Source: Muricauda sp. SCSIO 65647
GTDB lineage: Bacteria > Bacteroidota > Bacteroidia > Flavobacteriales > Flavobacteriaceae
Assembly: GCF_021534965.1 (NCBI RefSeq)
Contig: NZ_CP091037.1
Span: 2,086,501 to 2,150,500 of the forward strand
DNA: 64,000 nt
Reading direction: 5' to 3'
Within the stretch, counting starts at the first letter, position 1, and every line of letters starts with the position of its first letter. The notes beneath the pieces were generated by a model. The model worked only from the letters and a program-made list of their open reading frames with translations. It ran no database searches and had not been told where the DNA came from. A program made the position numbers and the translations under genes. This document shows, in pieces, positions 1 to 7,896 of the stretch.

Positions 1-5
1 GACCA

Positions 6-13
6 TAGATTTG
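6..13 (+). promoter_or_regulatory. Bacteroidota -7 promoter box
   Basis: TAGATTTG fits the Bacteroidota sigma-ABfA -7 consensus TAnnTTTG exactly and ends 13 bp before the ATG of the thioredoxin-like gene. The -33 element would fall outside the window. This implies a very short leader. Confidence 0.5.
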
Positions 14-26
14 CAAAAAATAGAAT

Positions 27-659
27 ATGACAAGTACCGATGCTACAGTGACAAAAACTGATATTGAGTTGATCGCAGAAAGTTTACCAGGGTCTACCGA
101 CTATCGAACGTATCGTGAGATGGTATCAAAGTTGGTCTCTGAAAAGGCGACAACGGGTTCTGAACAAACGGAAACATTGATTGACTACACCAAGTTGAAC
201 GACCGTCGCATGGCACGATGGGACAAAACCTTCAAGTTGCCCAAAGAGGCTGAAGAGCTGGTAAAGAAGCTTGACAAGAAGGTATTGTGGTTGGTGTTGA
301 CCGAGAGTTGGTGCGGTGATGCGGCACATGCCATGCCCATCATGAACAAATTGGCCGAGCTATCGCCCAACCTTGAATTTAGGGCTATTCTTCGGGATGA
401 AAACCTTGAGCTTATGAATAGGTTTTTGACCAACGGAACCTTGTCCATTCCAAAGCTGATAGCCGTTGATCAAGAGGCTGGGGAAATTTTGTACACATGG
501 GGCCCAAGACCTTCAGTGGCCACAAAACTGGTCTCCGACTATAAAAAGGAACATGACCGGTTGACACCTGAGTTCAAACAAGAACTACAGCTTTGGTACA
601 ATAAAGACAAGGGGCAGAATATTCTAGAGGATTTATTGGAATTACTTGCTCTGAAATAG
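27..659 (+). CDS. thioredoxin-family protein with single-cysteine WCGD motif
   Basis: The 210-residue protein has no signal peptide, so it is probably cytoplasmic. A thioredoxin-like fold is suggested by the strand VLWLVLTESWCGD (residues 86-98) and by the cis-proline segment SIPKL around residue 142. The usual CxxC is replaced by C96-G-D-A, so only one active-site cysteine remains. It therefore cannot form an intramolecular disulfide and may act as a monothiol oxidoreductase or a non-redox binding protein. The family is widespread in Bacteroidota and no substrate is known to me. The start follows a promoter-like TAGATTTG. The 3' end overlaps the convergent TonB-like gene by 18 bp. Confidence 0.85.
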   Translation: MTSTDATVTKTDIELIAESLPGSTDYRTYREMVSKLVSEKATTGSEQTETLIDYTKLNDRRMARWDKTFKLPKEAEELVKKLDKKVLWLVLTESWCGDAAHAMPIMNKLAELSPNLEFRAILRDENLELMNRFLTNGTLSIPKLIAVDQEAGEILYTWGPRPSVATKLVSDYKKEHDRLTPEFKQELQLWYNKDKGQNILEDLLELLALK

Positions 660-1361
660 GTAAGTGATCGTGCCGATCTGCGATTGTCTGTCGTGGGGGC
701 TGAACTTTGACTTCAGGGCATAGGTAATGGCGTTCTCGATGAGGCACCAGTCTTTGGTGCTCGAGCTTTTTTCGTTGAAGCCGGCATCGGTCACATAGCC
801 CAGGGCATCAACTTCAATGTTGATGACCACCTTGCCGCCCCGAATACAGGTATAGATGGGCGGTGGCAGGCTGTGCGAATTTCTATCGACCAATGAGAAC
901 GAGATGGTGGTTCGTCGCTCAGAAAGGTTTTGGGTGTATTCCTTTTTTTGGGACTCCCGTTCCCCAAGTTTTTGCTTTTTTTCTTCCCTCTTTTTGGCGA
1001 GCTCCTTCAGGTTTGCGGCATAGCCCGCATCATTGCTCAGAAAATCTTTCTGGGAGTCGTCCATGGCGCGTTCTTCCATGAGTTCTTCCAAAGTCTTTAA
1101 GGGCTCGGGATTGCCTACGCTCGGTTTGGCGGTCTCATTGAAGGCCCTATGGGTCTTGATGGGGTCATTTTGGGCAATTTCCTCAAGTTTTTGTTCTTCT
1201 TCCTTCAAGATTTCTTCCAAATCTTCCTCGGTGAGCGCCATTTCGATGACGTACTCGTCTTCTTGTTTTGCACCCAAACGTATGCTATAGGCGAGCAACA
1301 CGATGATCGACATCGAGAAGATGGTAATCAATAACGATAACTGCTTCCTATTCAAGTCCAT
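642..1361 (-). CDS. TonB-like energy transducer C-terminal protein
   Basis: Protein of 239 residues. One N-terminal transmembrane helix (about residues 8-26) is followed by a long charged, Glu/Lys-rich coiled linker (about 35-150) and a C-terminal domain with the pattern GGKVVINIEVDALGYVTDAG, typical of TonB/TolA-like C-terminal domains. It probably spans the periplasm from an inner-membrane anchor. No ExbB or ExbD gene is next to it, so coupling to the proton-motive force is not shown. An in-frame start 60 bp upstream adds a segment unlike a membrane anchor; I chose the ATG at 1361 because MDLNRKQLS leads straight into the helix. It is the last gene of the run ftsX, DUF3098, uppP, truB. Confidence 0.75.
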   Translation of the reverse strand: MDLNRKQLSLLITIFSMSIIVLLAYSIRLGAKQEDEYVIEMALTEEDLEEILKEEEQKLEEIAQNDPIKTHRAFNETAKPSVGNPEPLKTLEELMEERAMDDSQKDFLSNDAGYAANLKELAKKREEKKQKLGERESQKKEYTQNLSERRTTISFSLVDRNSHSLPPPIYTCIRGGKVVINIEVDALGYVTDAGFNEKSSSTKDWCLIENAITYALKSKFSPHDRQSQIGTITYLFQSK

Positions 1362-1427
1362 AGTGATACTATAACCCCTTTTTCCGCAAAATATTTCATT
1401 CCTTTCAGAAAACCAAACCACAAAAAT

Positions 1428-2135
1428 TCAGCCAAGCTGTGCAAGAAGGTCTGCAAAGGCTTCGGGGGCTACCGCTTTATCTACGTTGAAAGCCCCTATT
1501 TTGGTTCTTCTCAGGGCAGATAAATGGGCGCCTGACCCGAGGGCCCTGCCCACATCATGGGCAAGTGAACGAATATAAGTGCCCTTGCTGCACACCACCC
1601 TGAAACCGATTTCGGGAAGGTCGAATCGTATCATTTCAAATTCAGATATTTCGATGGTGCGCGGCTTGATATCGACCGCCCTCCCCTCACGGGCCAGTTC
1701 ATACAATCGTTTACCGTCTTTCTTGAGGGCTGAAAAAATGGGAGGGATCTGCTCTAGTTGCCCCAAAAACATGGAAAAGGTGTCCTTGATCAATTTTTCG
1801 GTGATGTGGGCCGTCGGAAAAGCGGCATCGATTTCGGTTTCGAGGTCATATGATGGGGTAGTGGCACCCAAAGTGAAAGTGCCCGTATATTCTTTGACCT
1901 GCCCCTGCAATTCTGGAATCTTTTTGGTGAACTTGCCCGTGCAGATGACCAACAGACCGGTGGCAAGCGGATCTAAGGTGCCCGCATGCCCAATTTTGAA
2001 CTTTTTGTTGAGGTCGAATTTCTTTCTAATGGCCCATTTTACCTTGTTCAGGGCTTGAAAGGAACTCCACTCGTAGGGCTTGTCTATCAATAGTATCTGA
2101 CCCTCAAGAAAATCTTCTCTGGTCTTTGCAATCAT
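1428..2135 (-). CDS. truB: tRNA pseudouridine(55) synthase TruB
   Basis: It isomerises U55 in the T-arm of most tRNAs to pseudouridine in the cytoplasm. The signature GHAGTLDPLATG (residues 49-60) holds the catalytic aspartate D55. The KPYEWSSF motif near residue 19 and the C-terminal CSKGTYIRSLAHDVG motif are also typical. At 235 residues it is a short TruB without a long PUA domain, as usual in Bacteroidota. It lies 76 bp downstream of uppP on the same strand. The identification is secure. Confidence 0.97.
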   Translation of the reverse strand: MIAKTREDFLEGQILLIDKPYEWSSFQALNKVKWAIRKKFDLNKKFKIGHAGTLDPLATGLLVICTGKFTKKIPELQGQVKEYTGTFTLGATTPSYDLETEIDAAFPTAHITEKLIKDTFSMFLGQLEQIPPIFSALKKDGKRLYELAREGRAVDIKPRTIEISEFEMIRFDLPEIGFRVVCSKGTYIRSLAHDVGRALGSGAHLSALRRTKIGAFNVDKAVAPEAFADLLAQLG

Positions 2136-2211
2136 ACTGAAAAGCTAAGAAAAAGATAGTAATTCACTCGATAATCGAGATGTAAAGTTCTACGGCTTGT
2201 CATAGGGTAAT

Positions 2212-3006
2212 TTATCCCCAGATACTCCATCCAATGGCGATGAGACCCACCAGCAAACAGTACATGGCAAAATAGGTCAATTTACTCTGGCGCACCAGTT
2301 TGATCATCCAGGTACAAGCGGCAAGACCGGCCACAAAAGCAGCCAGAAATCCAGCGCCCATCGCTATGGTTTCATCATTTTGAAAATTGATTTCACCACT
2401 AAAGATATCTTTGGCCATTTTACCTATGATGAGCGGCACGACCATCAAGAATGAGAACCGGGCAGACCTTGTTTTGTCGATGCCCAGAAGTACAGCGGCC
2501 GAAATGGTCGCCCCACTTCGTGAGATGCCTGGCAACATGGCCACCATCTGCGCAAGGCCAATGACAAAGGCACTACGGTACGATACCGCTTTTTCGGTGG
2601 TCTTCGCCAAATCTGCCAAGTAAAGTAGAATGGCCGTAATGATGAGCATGATGCCCACAATGATGATGGCGCCATCGAAAAAGACCTCCATATAATCTTG
2701 TAAAAAGAACCCGACCAGTGCGGCAGGTATCATCGAGACCACAATTTTAAGCGCAAACTGGGTCTCTTCGTTCCATTTGAACTGAAAGAGGCCCCTGAAA
2801 ATATCCAGTACATCCTTTCTGAAAACGACCATGGTACTCAATGCCGTAGCAAAATGAAGTACTACCGTGAACAAAAGACTTTCTTCGGGCAGGGCATCTG
2901 CCCCTAGAATGGCTTTTCCCAATTCTAGATGTCCGCTGGAAGAAACCGGTAAAAACTCGGTCAATCCCTGAATAATGCCAAGAATGATGGCGTCGATAAT
3001 TTCCAA
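2212..3006 (-). CDS. uppP: undecaprenyl-diphosphatase UppP (BacA)
   Basis: This integral membrane enzyme dephosphorylates undecaprenyl pyrophosphate, recycling the lipid carrier for peptidoglycan and other envelope polymers, and its overproduction gives bacitracin resistance in other bacteria. Both family signatures are present: GLTEFLPVSSSGHL near the N-terminus (residues 14-27) and PGISRSGAT in the middle (about residue 160). The 264 residues carry about eight hydrophobic helices, the normal size. The start codon lies 1 bp beyond the stop of the DUF3098 gene, so the two are cotranscribed. Confidence 0.97.
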   Translation of the reverse strand: MEIIDAIILGIIQGLTEFLPVSSSGHLELGKAILGADALPEESLLFTVVLHFATALSTMVVFRKDVLDIFRGLFQFKWNEETQFALKIVVSMIPAALVGFFLQDYMEVFFDGAIIIVGIMLIITAILLYLADLAKTTEKAVSYRSAFVIGLAQMVAMLPGISRSGATISAAVLLGIDKTRSARFSFLMVVPLIIGKMAKDIFSGEINFQNDETIAMGAGFLAAFVAGLAACTWMIKLVRQSKLTYFAMYCLLVGLIAIGWSIWG

Positions 3007-3007
3007 C

Positions 3008-3271
3008 CTATTTTTTCTTTTTGTTCGGGTTCAACAAAATGGCGTAGATCTGAATGCCTAGACCGATGAGTACCAAAGTGGGCGCCAAACGTATTCTTCT
3101 AAAATTGTAGATATCTTCATTGAACACATTGGGGTCATCACTACCGCCCCCGCTCATCAAAATAAAACCCAAGGCGATCAGGCCCAGACCGATAAAGAGA
3201 AAGATGTAGTTTTTCTTTTGAAAGACAAATTCCCGTTGTTTTTTGGGTGCCTGTTTCTTTTTCTTGCCCAT
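3008..3271 (-). CDS. DUF3098 family small membrane protein
   Basis: Protein of 87 residues with a very basic N-terminus (MGKKKKQAPKKQ), then two hydrophobic helices (about residues 23-41 and 63-80) joined by a glycine-rich polar loop, and a lysine tail. This layout matches the Bacteroidota DUF3098 family, commonly found between ftsX and uppP as here. The function is unknown; the position suggests a role in cell division or wall synthesis (inference). The region upstream of its start carries the GGGTTAA tandem array. Confidence 0.8.
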   Translation of the reverse strand: MGKKKKQAPKKQREFVFQKKNYIFLFIGLGLIALGFILMSGGGSDDPNVFNEDIYNFRRIRLAPTLVLIGLGIQIYAILLNPNKKKK

Positions 3272-3302
3272 GGCGCAAATGTAAGCAAAGTTATTCGTTA
3301 TT

Positions 3303-3390
3303 GGGTTAAGGGTTAAGGGTTAAGGGTTAAGGGTTAAGGGTTAAGGGTTAAGGGTTAAGGGTTAAGGGTTAAGGGTTAAGGGTTAAGGGT
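3303..3390. repeat. Telomere-like heptamer array (GGGTTAA)x12
   Basis: Twelve perfect head-to-tail copies of GGGTTAA run from 3303 to 3386, followed by a partial GGGT. The G-triplets with four-base spacers on the + strand could fold as a G-quadruplex. The array lies in the 169-bp gap between the start of the DUF3098 gene (3271) and the end of ftsX (3441), so both genes are on the minus strand and read through the C-rich version. It is a simple-sequence tract prone to copy-number change, not a CRISPR (no spacers). Confidence 0.98.
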
Positions 3391-3440
3391 CAGGGCCATC
3401 TTTGGCGCCCATGGGTTTCTACCTGTGAGGTCCAATAGCT

Positions 3441-4319
3441 CTAATAGTACAGATCATCGGTTCTGAGATTGAGAAAACGCTGCGTGGCAAAGTGGGTGCT
3501 GATCCATGATATGGCCACACCAAGAACAAAGACCCCCAGAAACAAGCTTACCAACAGGGTGACATCTTGAAAAAGATTCAGTTCAGGGAAATTCTTATTG
3601 ACATAATACAACACGACCAAAAGCGCGATCAAGGCCAGTAAGGCACCGAGCATGCCCAATTTGATATTTGTGTTGATGAATGGGCGTCTGATAAAGGTTT
3701 TGGTCGCGCCCACCATCTGCATTGTTTTGATGATAAATCGTTTTGAATAGATAGAAAGCCGAATAGAGCTGTTGATGAGCAGAACGGCAATTATCGTAAA
3801 CACGGCACTTGCGATTAAAATCCACAAGCTGATCTTCTTGACATTATCACTGAGCAGGGCGATCAGCGGTTTGTCGTAGCTGACCTCGTCAACATAGGTC
3901 TTTGCCTCCAATTCTTCAGCAATGCCATCGATTTGCTCGGGAGAGACGAAATCTGCTTTTAGGTTTACATCGATGGAATTTTTCAAAGGATTGTACCCCA
4001 AAAATTCCTCAAAATTCTCTCCGATATCCTCACTGTACTGTTCGGCGGCATCTTCTTTTGATACATAGACCGCTGATTTGGTATAGTCGGCCATCGCCAA
4101 ACTTTTTTGTAATTGATCGATCTCAACGGGTTTGGCATTGTCTTTCAAAAAGACCGAGATGGTGATCTGCTCCTTAAAATGGTCGGCCAGCTTTTTGGTG
4201 TTGAGCACCAGCAAGCCCAAAATACCGAGTAAGAACAGTACCAGACCGATGCTGAGCACCACTGAAAAATAAGAGGAGATCAACCGTCGTCGTTGGTAGC
4301 GTTCAATGTACTGGCCCAT
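3441..4319 (-). CDS. ftsX: cell division protein FtsX (ABC transporter permease)
   Basis: FtsX is the membrane partner of the ATPase FtsE and transmits a signal across the inner membrane to peptidoglycan hydrolases at the septum. The 292 residues show the FtsX layout: short cytoplasmic tail, helix 1 (about 15-36), a periplasmic domain of about 130 residues, then three C-terminal helices with the FtsX/MacB-type core including MQMVGATKTFIRRPF. ftsE is not adjacent, which is common in Bacteroidota. It begins the minus-strand run that continues, after the heptamer array, into DUF3098, uppP and truB. Confidence 0.9.
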   Translation of the reverse strand: MGQYIERYQRRRLISSYFSVVLSIGLVLFLLGILGLLVLNTKKLADHFKEQITISVFLKDNAKPVEIDQLQKSLAMADYTKSAVYVSKEDAAEQYSEDIGENFEEFLGYNPLKNSIDVNLKADFVSPEQIDGIAEELEAKTYVDEVSYDKPLIALLSDNVKKISLWILIASAVFTIIAVLLINSSIRLSIYSKRFIIKTMQMVGATKTFIRRPFINTNIKLGMLGALLALIALLVVLYYVNKNFPELNLFQDVTLLVSLFLGVFVLGVAISWISTHFATQRFLNLRTDDLYY

Positions 4320-4376
4320 AGTGGAATTTGATTGGGTAAAAATAGAAAAGTAAATCGGTTTTACAGGGATTAACCC

Positions 4377-4384
4377 TATTTTTG
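4377..4384 (+). promoter_or_regulatory. -7 promoter box of leuS
   Basis: TATTTTTG matches TAnnTTTG exactly, 25 bp before the leuS ATG. No clear -33 TTTG is present at the usual spacing. Confidence 0.45.
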
Positions 4385-4409
4385 CCGTTTAGAAAGAACA
4401 GCATTGACC

Positions 4410-7400
4410 ATGAATTACAATTTCAGGGAAATCGAGAAAAAATGGCAAGACCATTGGGCCAAAAATGAAACCTTCAAGGCCCATAACGATTCCGATAAGC
4501 CGAAGTACTATGTGTTGGATATGTTTCCCTACCCCTCCGGGGCAGGGTTGCACGTAGGGCATCCGCTGGGCTATATCGCCAGTGACATCTATGCGCGCTA
4601 CAAGCGGCACAAGGGCTTCAATGTGCTGCACCCCATGGGGTACGATTCTTTCGGTCTGCCCGCAGAGCAGTATGCCATACAAACGGGCCAGCATCCTCGA
4701 ATAACCACTGAAAACAATATCAAGCGCTATCGCGAGCAGTTGGATCGGCTCGGGTTCTCATTCGACTGGAGCCGTGAGGTACGTACGTCAAACCCGCAAT
4801 ACTATAAATGGACACAGTGGATCTTCATTCAACTCTTCAATTCGTGGTACCATAACGATACTGACAAAGCGGAGGCCATTGATGGTTTGGTCGCCCGTTT
4901 TGAAAAAGAGGGAAATAGCAAGTTGAATGCCGCTTGCGATGACGATACGCCCATCTTTTCCGCTAAAGATTGGCAACAATTTTCAGACGCCGATAAACAG
5001 CGCATGCTGTTGAAATATCGATTGACCTATCTCGCCGATGCAGAGGTGAACTGGTGCCCGGCATTGGGCACGGTCTTGGCAAACGATGAGGTGGTGAACG
5101 GTGTTTCAGAACGTGGTGGCCACCCCGTGATCCGAAAAAAGATGACGCAGTGGATGATGCGTATTACAGCCTATGCCCAACGGTTGCTTGACGGATTGGA
5201 CAAAATCGATTGGCCACAGCCGCTCAAAGATTCCCAAACCAATTGGATCGGCAGAAGTGAGGGAGCGCATGTTGAGTTCAAAATTCAGCATTCAGCATTC
5301 AGAATTGGCGTGTTTACCACCCGCCCCGATACCATCTTTGGGGCCTCGTTCATGACCTTGGCACCCGAGCACGAACTGGTCGAAAAAATTACCACTGCAG
5401 CACAAAAAGCAGAGGTCGAAGCCTATGTAGCGGCCACGGCCAAACGTTCTGAGCGTGACCGTTTGGCCGATGTCAAGAGCATTTCGGGGGTGTTCACGGG
5501 GGCCTATGCCGAACATCCGTTCACGAAAGCCCCCATACCCATTTGGATCGGCGATTACGTTTTGGCCAGCTACGGTACCGGTGCGGTGATGGCCGTACCC
5601 TGTGGCGATCAGCGCGATTACGATTTTGCAAAACATTTCAAACTCGATATCCCCAATATTTTTGAGGGGGTCGATATTTCAGAAGAAGCCTTTGCCGACA
5701 AAGAGAATACGATCATTGCGAATTCTGACTTCATGAACGGACTCCCCTATAAAGAAGCTGTTCGAAAAGTGATCGATGAACTCGAAAAGATCGGGCAGGG
5801 CAAGGGCAAGATCAATTACCGCTTGCGCGATGCGGTCTTTAGCCGCCAGCGCTATTGGGGCGAACCTTTTCCCGTGTATTACAATGCGGACGGACTCCCC
5901 CAGATGATCGGTGAAAAACATCTACCGTTAGAATTGCCGGAGGTAGAGAAATACCTGCCCACTGAAACGGGCGAACCACCCCTTGGCAATGCCACTGTCT
6001 GGGCCTGGGACCGCCTCAAGACAGAAGTGGTTAAAAATGATCTGGTCGATCATGTGAATGTATTTCCGTTAGAATTGAATACCATGCCTGGCTGGGCGGG
6101 CAGCTCACAGTACTTCAACCGCTATATGGATGCGCGGAACGATTCAGCGATCTTCTCACAAGAGGCCATTGGCTATTGGCAAGATGTGGACCTTTATATC
6201 GGGGGCAGCGAGCACGCCACGGGGCATTTGCTCTATTCACGCTTTTGGCAAAAGTTTATGTTCGACAAGGGTTTGGTACCCAAAGATGAGTATGCCAAAA
6301 AGTTGATCAACCAGGGGATGATCACGGGGATGAGTGCTTTTGTTTATGTGTACGATGGATCTTTCAGCAGTAATGCTGCGGATTCAGACCGGGCTTATGA
6401 TAAGAATTTATTATTGAGTCATGGTGTTCTAAAATTGATAAAGGAGAATTTAGAGCTTTTCCATGATTTATGGAAAAGGAATCCTCAGACCGATACTGAA
6501 ATTATCGAAAGATACCAAGTAAGTAGTGAAACACTTAGAAAGGTAAAGTCTGTTTACGGTAATTTGAAATCGGCAGCAGAAATTCTTGGGTATATATCAA
6601 TAAACTGGTTTCGTGAGTTTATACAAATAAGAGAGATACATGCCGATGTGTCTTTAGTGAACATTTCTGATGAATTGGACATTGAACAATTCAAAAAATG
6701 GAAACCTGAATATCAAGATGCCGTTTTTGTTTTGGAAGATGGTTCGATTTACGATAGCAATTCTCCCCATATAGGTGAGGTAAAGGATGGATATAAAGTG
6801 GGCCGGGAGGTCGAAAAAATGTCCAAGTCCAAATACAATGTGGTGAATCCCGATGATATTGTCAATGATTACGGGGCCGATTCATTGCGCTTGTACGAAA
6901 TGTTCTTGGGTCCGCTCGAACAATCAAAGCCCTGGAACACGGCGGGGATTACGGGGGTGTATTCCTTCCTTAAAAAACTTTGGAAACTCTACCAAAACAT
7001 CGAAGAGGCGGCACCATCAGAAGAAAACCTGAAAACGCTGCACAAGACCATCAAAAAGGTAGAAGAAGACATCGATAACTTCAGTTTCAATACCTCGGTC
7101 TCGACCTTTATGATCTGCGTGAACGAACTGACCGCCCAAAAGTGCACGAGCAAGTCCATTCTCGAGCCTTTGGCCATTTTGGTGTCGCCCTATGCCCCCC
7201 ATATTGCCGAAGAGCTTTGGGAAAAGTTGGGGCATTCAGCATCGATTGCCCATGCGCCCTTCCCCAAGTTTGAAGAGCAATACCTCGTCGAGAGCACAAA
7301 AGAATACCCGATATCCTTCAACGGAAAGTTGCGCTTCAAGATGCAGCTACCGGCCGATATGGGCAAAGAAGAAATCGAACAGGCGGTCATGGCCCATGAA

Positions 7401-7481
7401 AAAACAGCCGATTATTTGGGAGGTCGAACCCCCAAAAAAGTCATTGTAGTGCCCGGTAAAATCGTAAATATTGTGGGGTAA
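4410..7481 (+). CDS. leuS: leucyl-tRNA synthetase LeuS with lineage-specific insertion
   Basis: Class I synthetase charging tRNA-Leu in the cytoplasm. The HIGH motif is HVGH (residues 48-51, in PYPSGAGLHVGHPLGY), the editing (CP1) domain carries TTRPDT, and the KMSKS motif is present near residue 803. A TTG two codons upstream is possible, but the ATG at 4410 begins the normal N-terminus MNYNFREIEKKW. The protein is 1023 residues, longer than I expect for the family, because of two oddities: an in-frame ATTCAGC repeat at 5283-5303 and an AT-rich extra segment of about 90 residues at roughly 650-740, before KMSKS. Both keep the frame open and the catalytic motifs intact, so the enzyme is presumably active. 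Confidence 0.97.
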   Translation: MNYNFREIEKKWQDHWAKNETFKAHNDSDKPKYYVLDMFPYPSGAGLHVGHPLGYIASDIYARYKRHKGFNVLHPMGYDSFGLPAEQYAIQTGQHPRITTENNIKRYREQLDRLGFSFDWSREVRTSNPQYYKWTQWIFIQLFNSWYHNDTDKAEAIDGLVARFEKEGNSKLNAACDDDTPIFSAKDWQQFSDADKQRMLLKYRLTYLADAEVNWCPALGTVLANDEVVNGVSERGGHPVIRKKMTQWMMRITAYAQRLLDGLDKIDWPQPLKDSQTNWIGRSEGAHVEFKIQHSAFRIGVFTTRPDTIFGASFMTLAPEHELVEKITTAAQKAEVEAYVAATAKRSERDRLADVKSISGVFTGAYAEHPFTKAPIPIWIGDYVLASYGTGAVMAVPCGDQRDYDFAKHFKLDIPNIFEGVDISEEAFADKENTIIANSDFMNGLPYKEAVRKVIDELEKIGQGKGKINYRLRDAVFSRQRYWGEPFPVYYNADGLPQMIGEKHLPLELPEVEKYLPTETGEPPLGNATVWAWDRLKTEVVKNDLVDHVNVFPLELNTMPGWAGSSQYFNRYMDARNDSAIFSQEAIGYWQDVDLYIGGSEHATGHLLYSRFWQKFMFDKGLVPKDEYAKKLINQGMITGMSAFVYVYDGSFSSNAADSDRAYDKNLLLSHGVLKLIKENLELFHDLWKRNPQTDTEIIERYQVSSETLRKVKSVYGNLKSAAEILGYISINWFREFIQIREIHADVSLVNISDELDIEQFKKWKPEYQDAVFVLEDGSIYDSNSPHIGEVKDGYKVGREVEKMSKSKYNVVNPDDIVNDYGADSLRLYEMFLGPLEQSKPWNTAGITGVYSFLKKLWKLYQNIEEAAPSEENLKTLHKTIKKVEEDIDNFSFNTSVSTFMICVNELTAQKCTSKSILEPLAILVSPYAPHIAEELWEKLGHSASIAHAPFPKFEEQYLVESTKEYPISFNGKLRFKMQLPADMGKEEIEQAVMAHEKTADYLGGRTPKKVIVVPGKIVNIVG
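5283..5305 (+). repeat. In-frame ATTCAGC tandem repeat inside leuS
   Basis: Two perfect copies of ATTCAGC and a third ending in A follow each other in the coding sequence and encode KIQHSAFRI at the edge of the editing domain. Repeats of this kind are otherwise typical of spacer DNA in flavobacteria (recollection, not tested here). Confidence 0.8.
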
Positions 7482-7896
7482 TACCGTCCATCTTTGATGG
7501 ATACTTTATTTTGACAGGCGATGGCAGTTCATAAAAATTGCCCCGGCTCTATAGTTTCCAGCGGCGGCCTACGCTGCGTAGTGCAAAAGCGAACGGTTTA
7601 AAATCTAACAACCATACCACTTTTTGGGCCTTGTTGCCACTGTTTACCTAACTTCTGCTTCTATTCCACAAGCAGATAGATCACGAGCAGAAATACCTGT
7701 TTTAATTTCATGCTAGATTAGTGGGGGTATCGTTCTTTTATTTCAAATTTTTTTATTGATACCCCCACATATTCATGGGGTATTCTTTAAAAAAAACAAT
7801 TTTTTTATCGTATACCCCTAACTTTTTATCGATTTTTCTTTTCAAATTGTTTTATTTGACACACTTTTGAAGTGTAATCGTAAAATTCACAACAAA
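7482..7896. other. 415-bp gene-free region between leuS and ald
   Basis: I see no coding sequence. The first part has a weak hairpin TCCATC-TTT-GATGGA (7487-7501) just after the leuS stop that could act as a poor terminator. The middle (about 7540-7680) is G+C-richer DNA with no recognisable feature. The last 180 bp turn very AT-rich and contain two nested inverted repeats with GGGGTAT/ATACCCC arms, described separately, which probably regulate ald. Confidence 0.7.
7721..7818 (+). promoter_or_regulatory. Nested GGGGTAT/ATACCCC inverted repeats upstream of ald
   Basis: GTGGGGGTATC (7721-7731) pairs perfectly with GATACCCCCAC (7758-7768). A second pair, GGGGTAT (7777-7783) and ATACCCC (7812-7818), follows. 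The loops are 26 and 28 nt and AT-rich. Such evenly spaced, A/T-flanked arms upstream of an alanine dehydrogenase gene suggest a multimeric activator such as an Lrp/AsnC protein, one of which is encoded 2.4 kb away. RNA structure in the leader is the alternative. Confidence 0.5.

Noticed and set aside
2167-2179. Palindrome CTCGAT-A-ATCGAG between uppP and truB
   Set aside because: It is a single short palindrome with no matching copy or T-tract. It could be chance or a weak site, so I make no call.
3303-3390. GGGTTAA array as a CRISPR or origin iteron set
   Set aside because: The units are contiguous with no spacers, and no cas, rep or dnaA-box context is present; it is a simple-sequence repeat.
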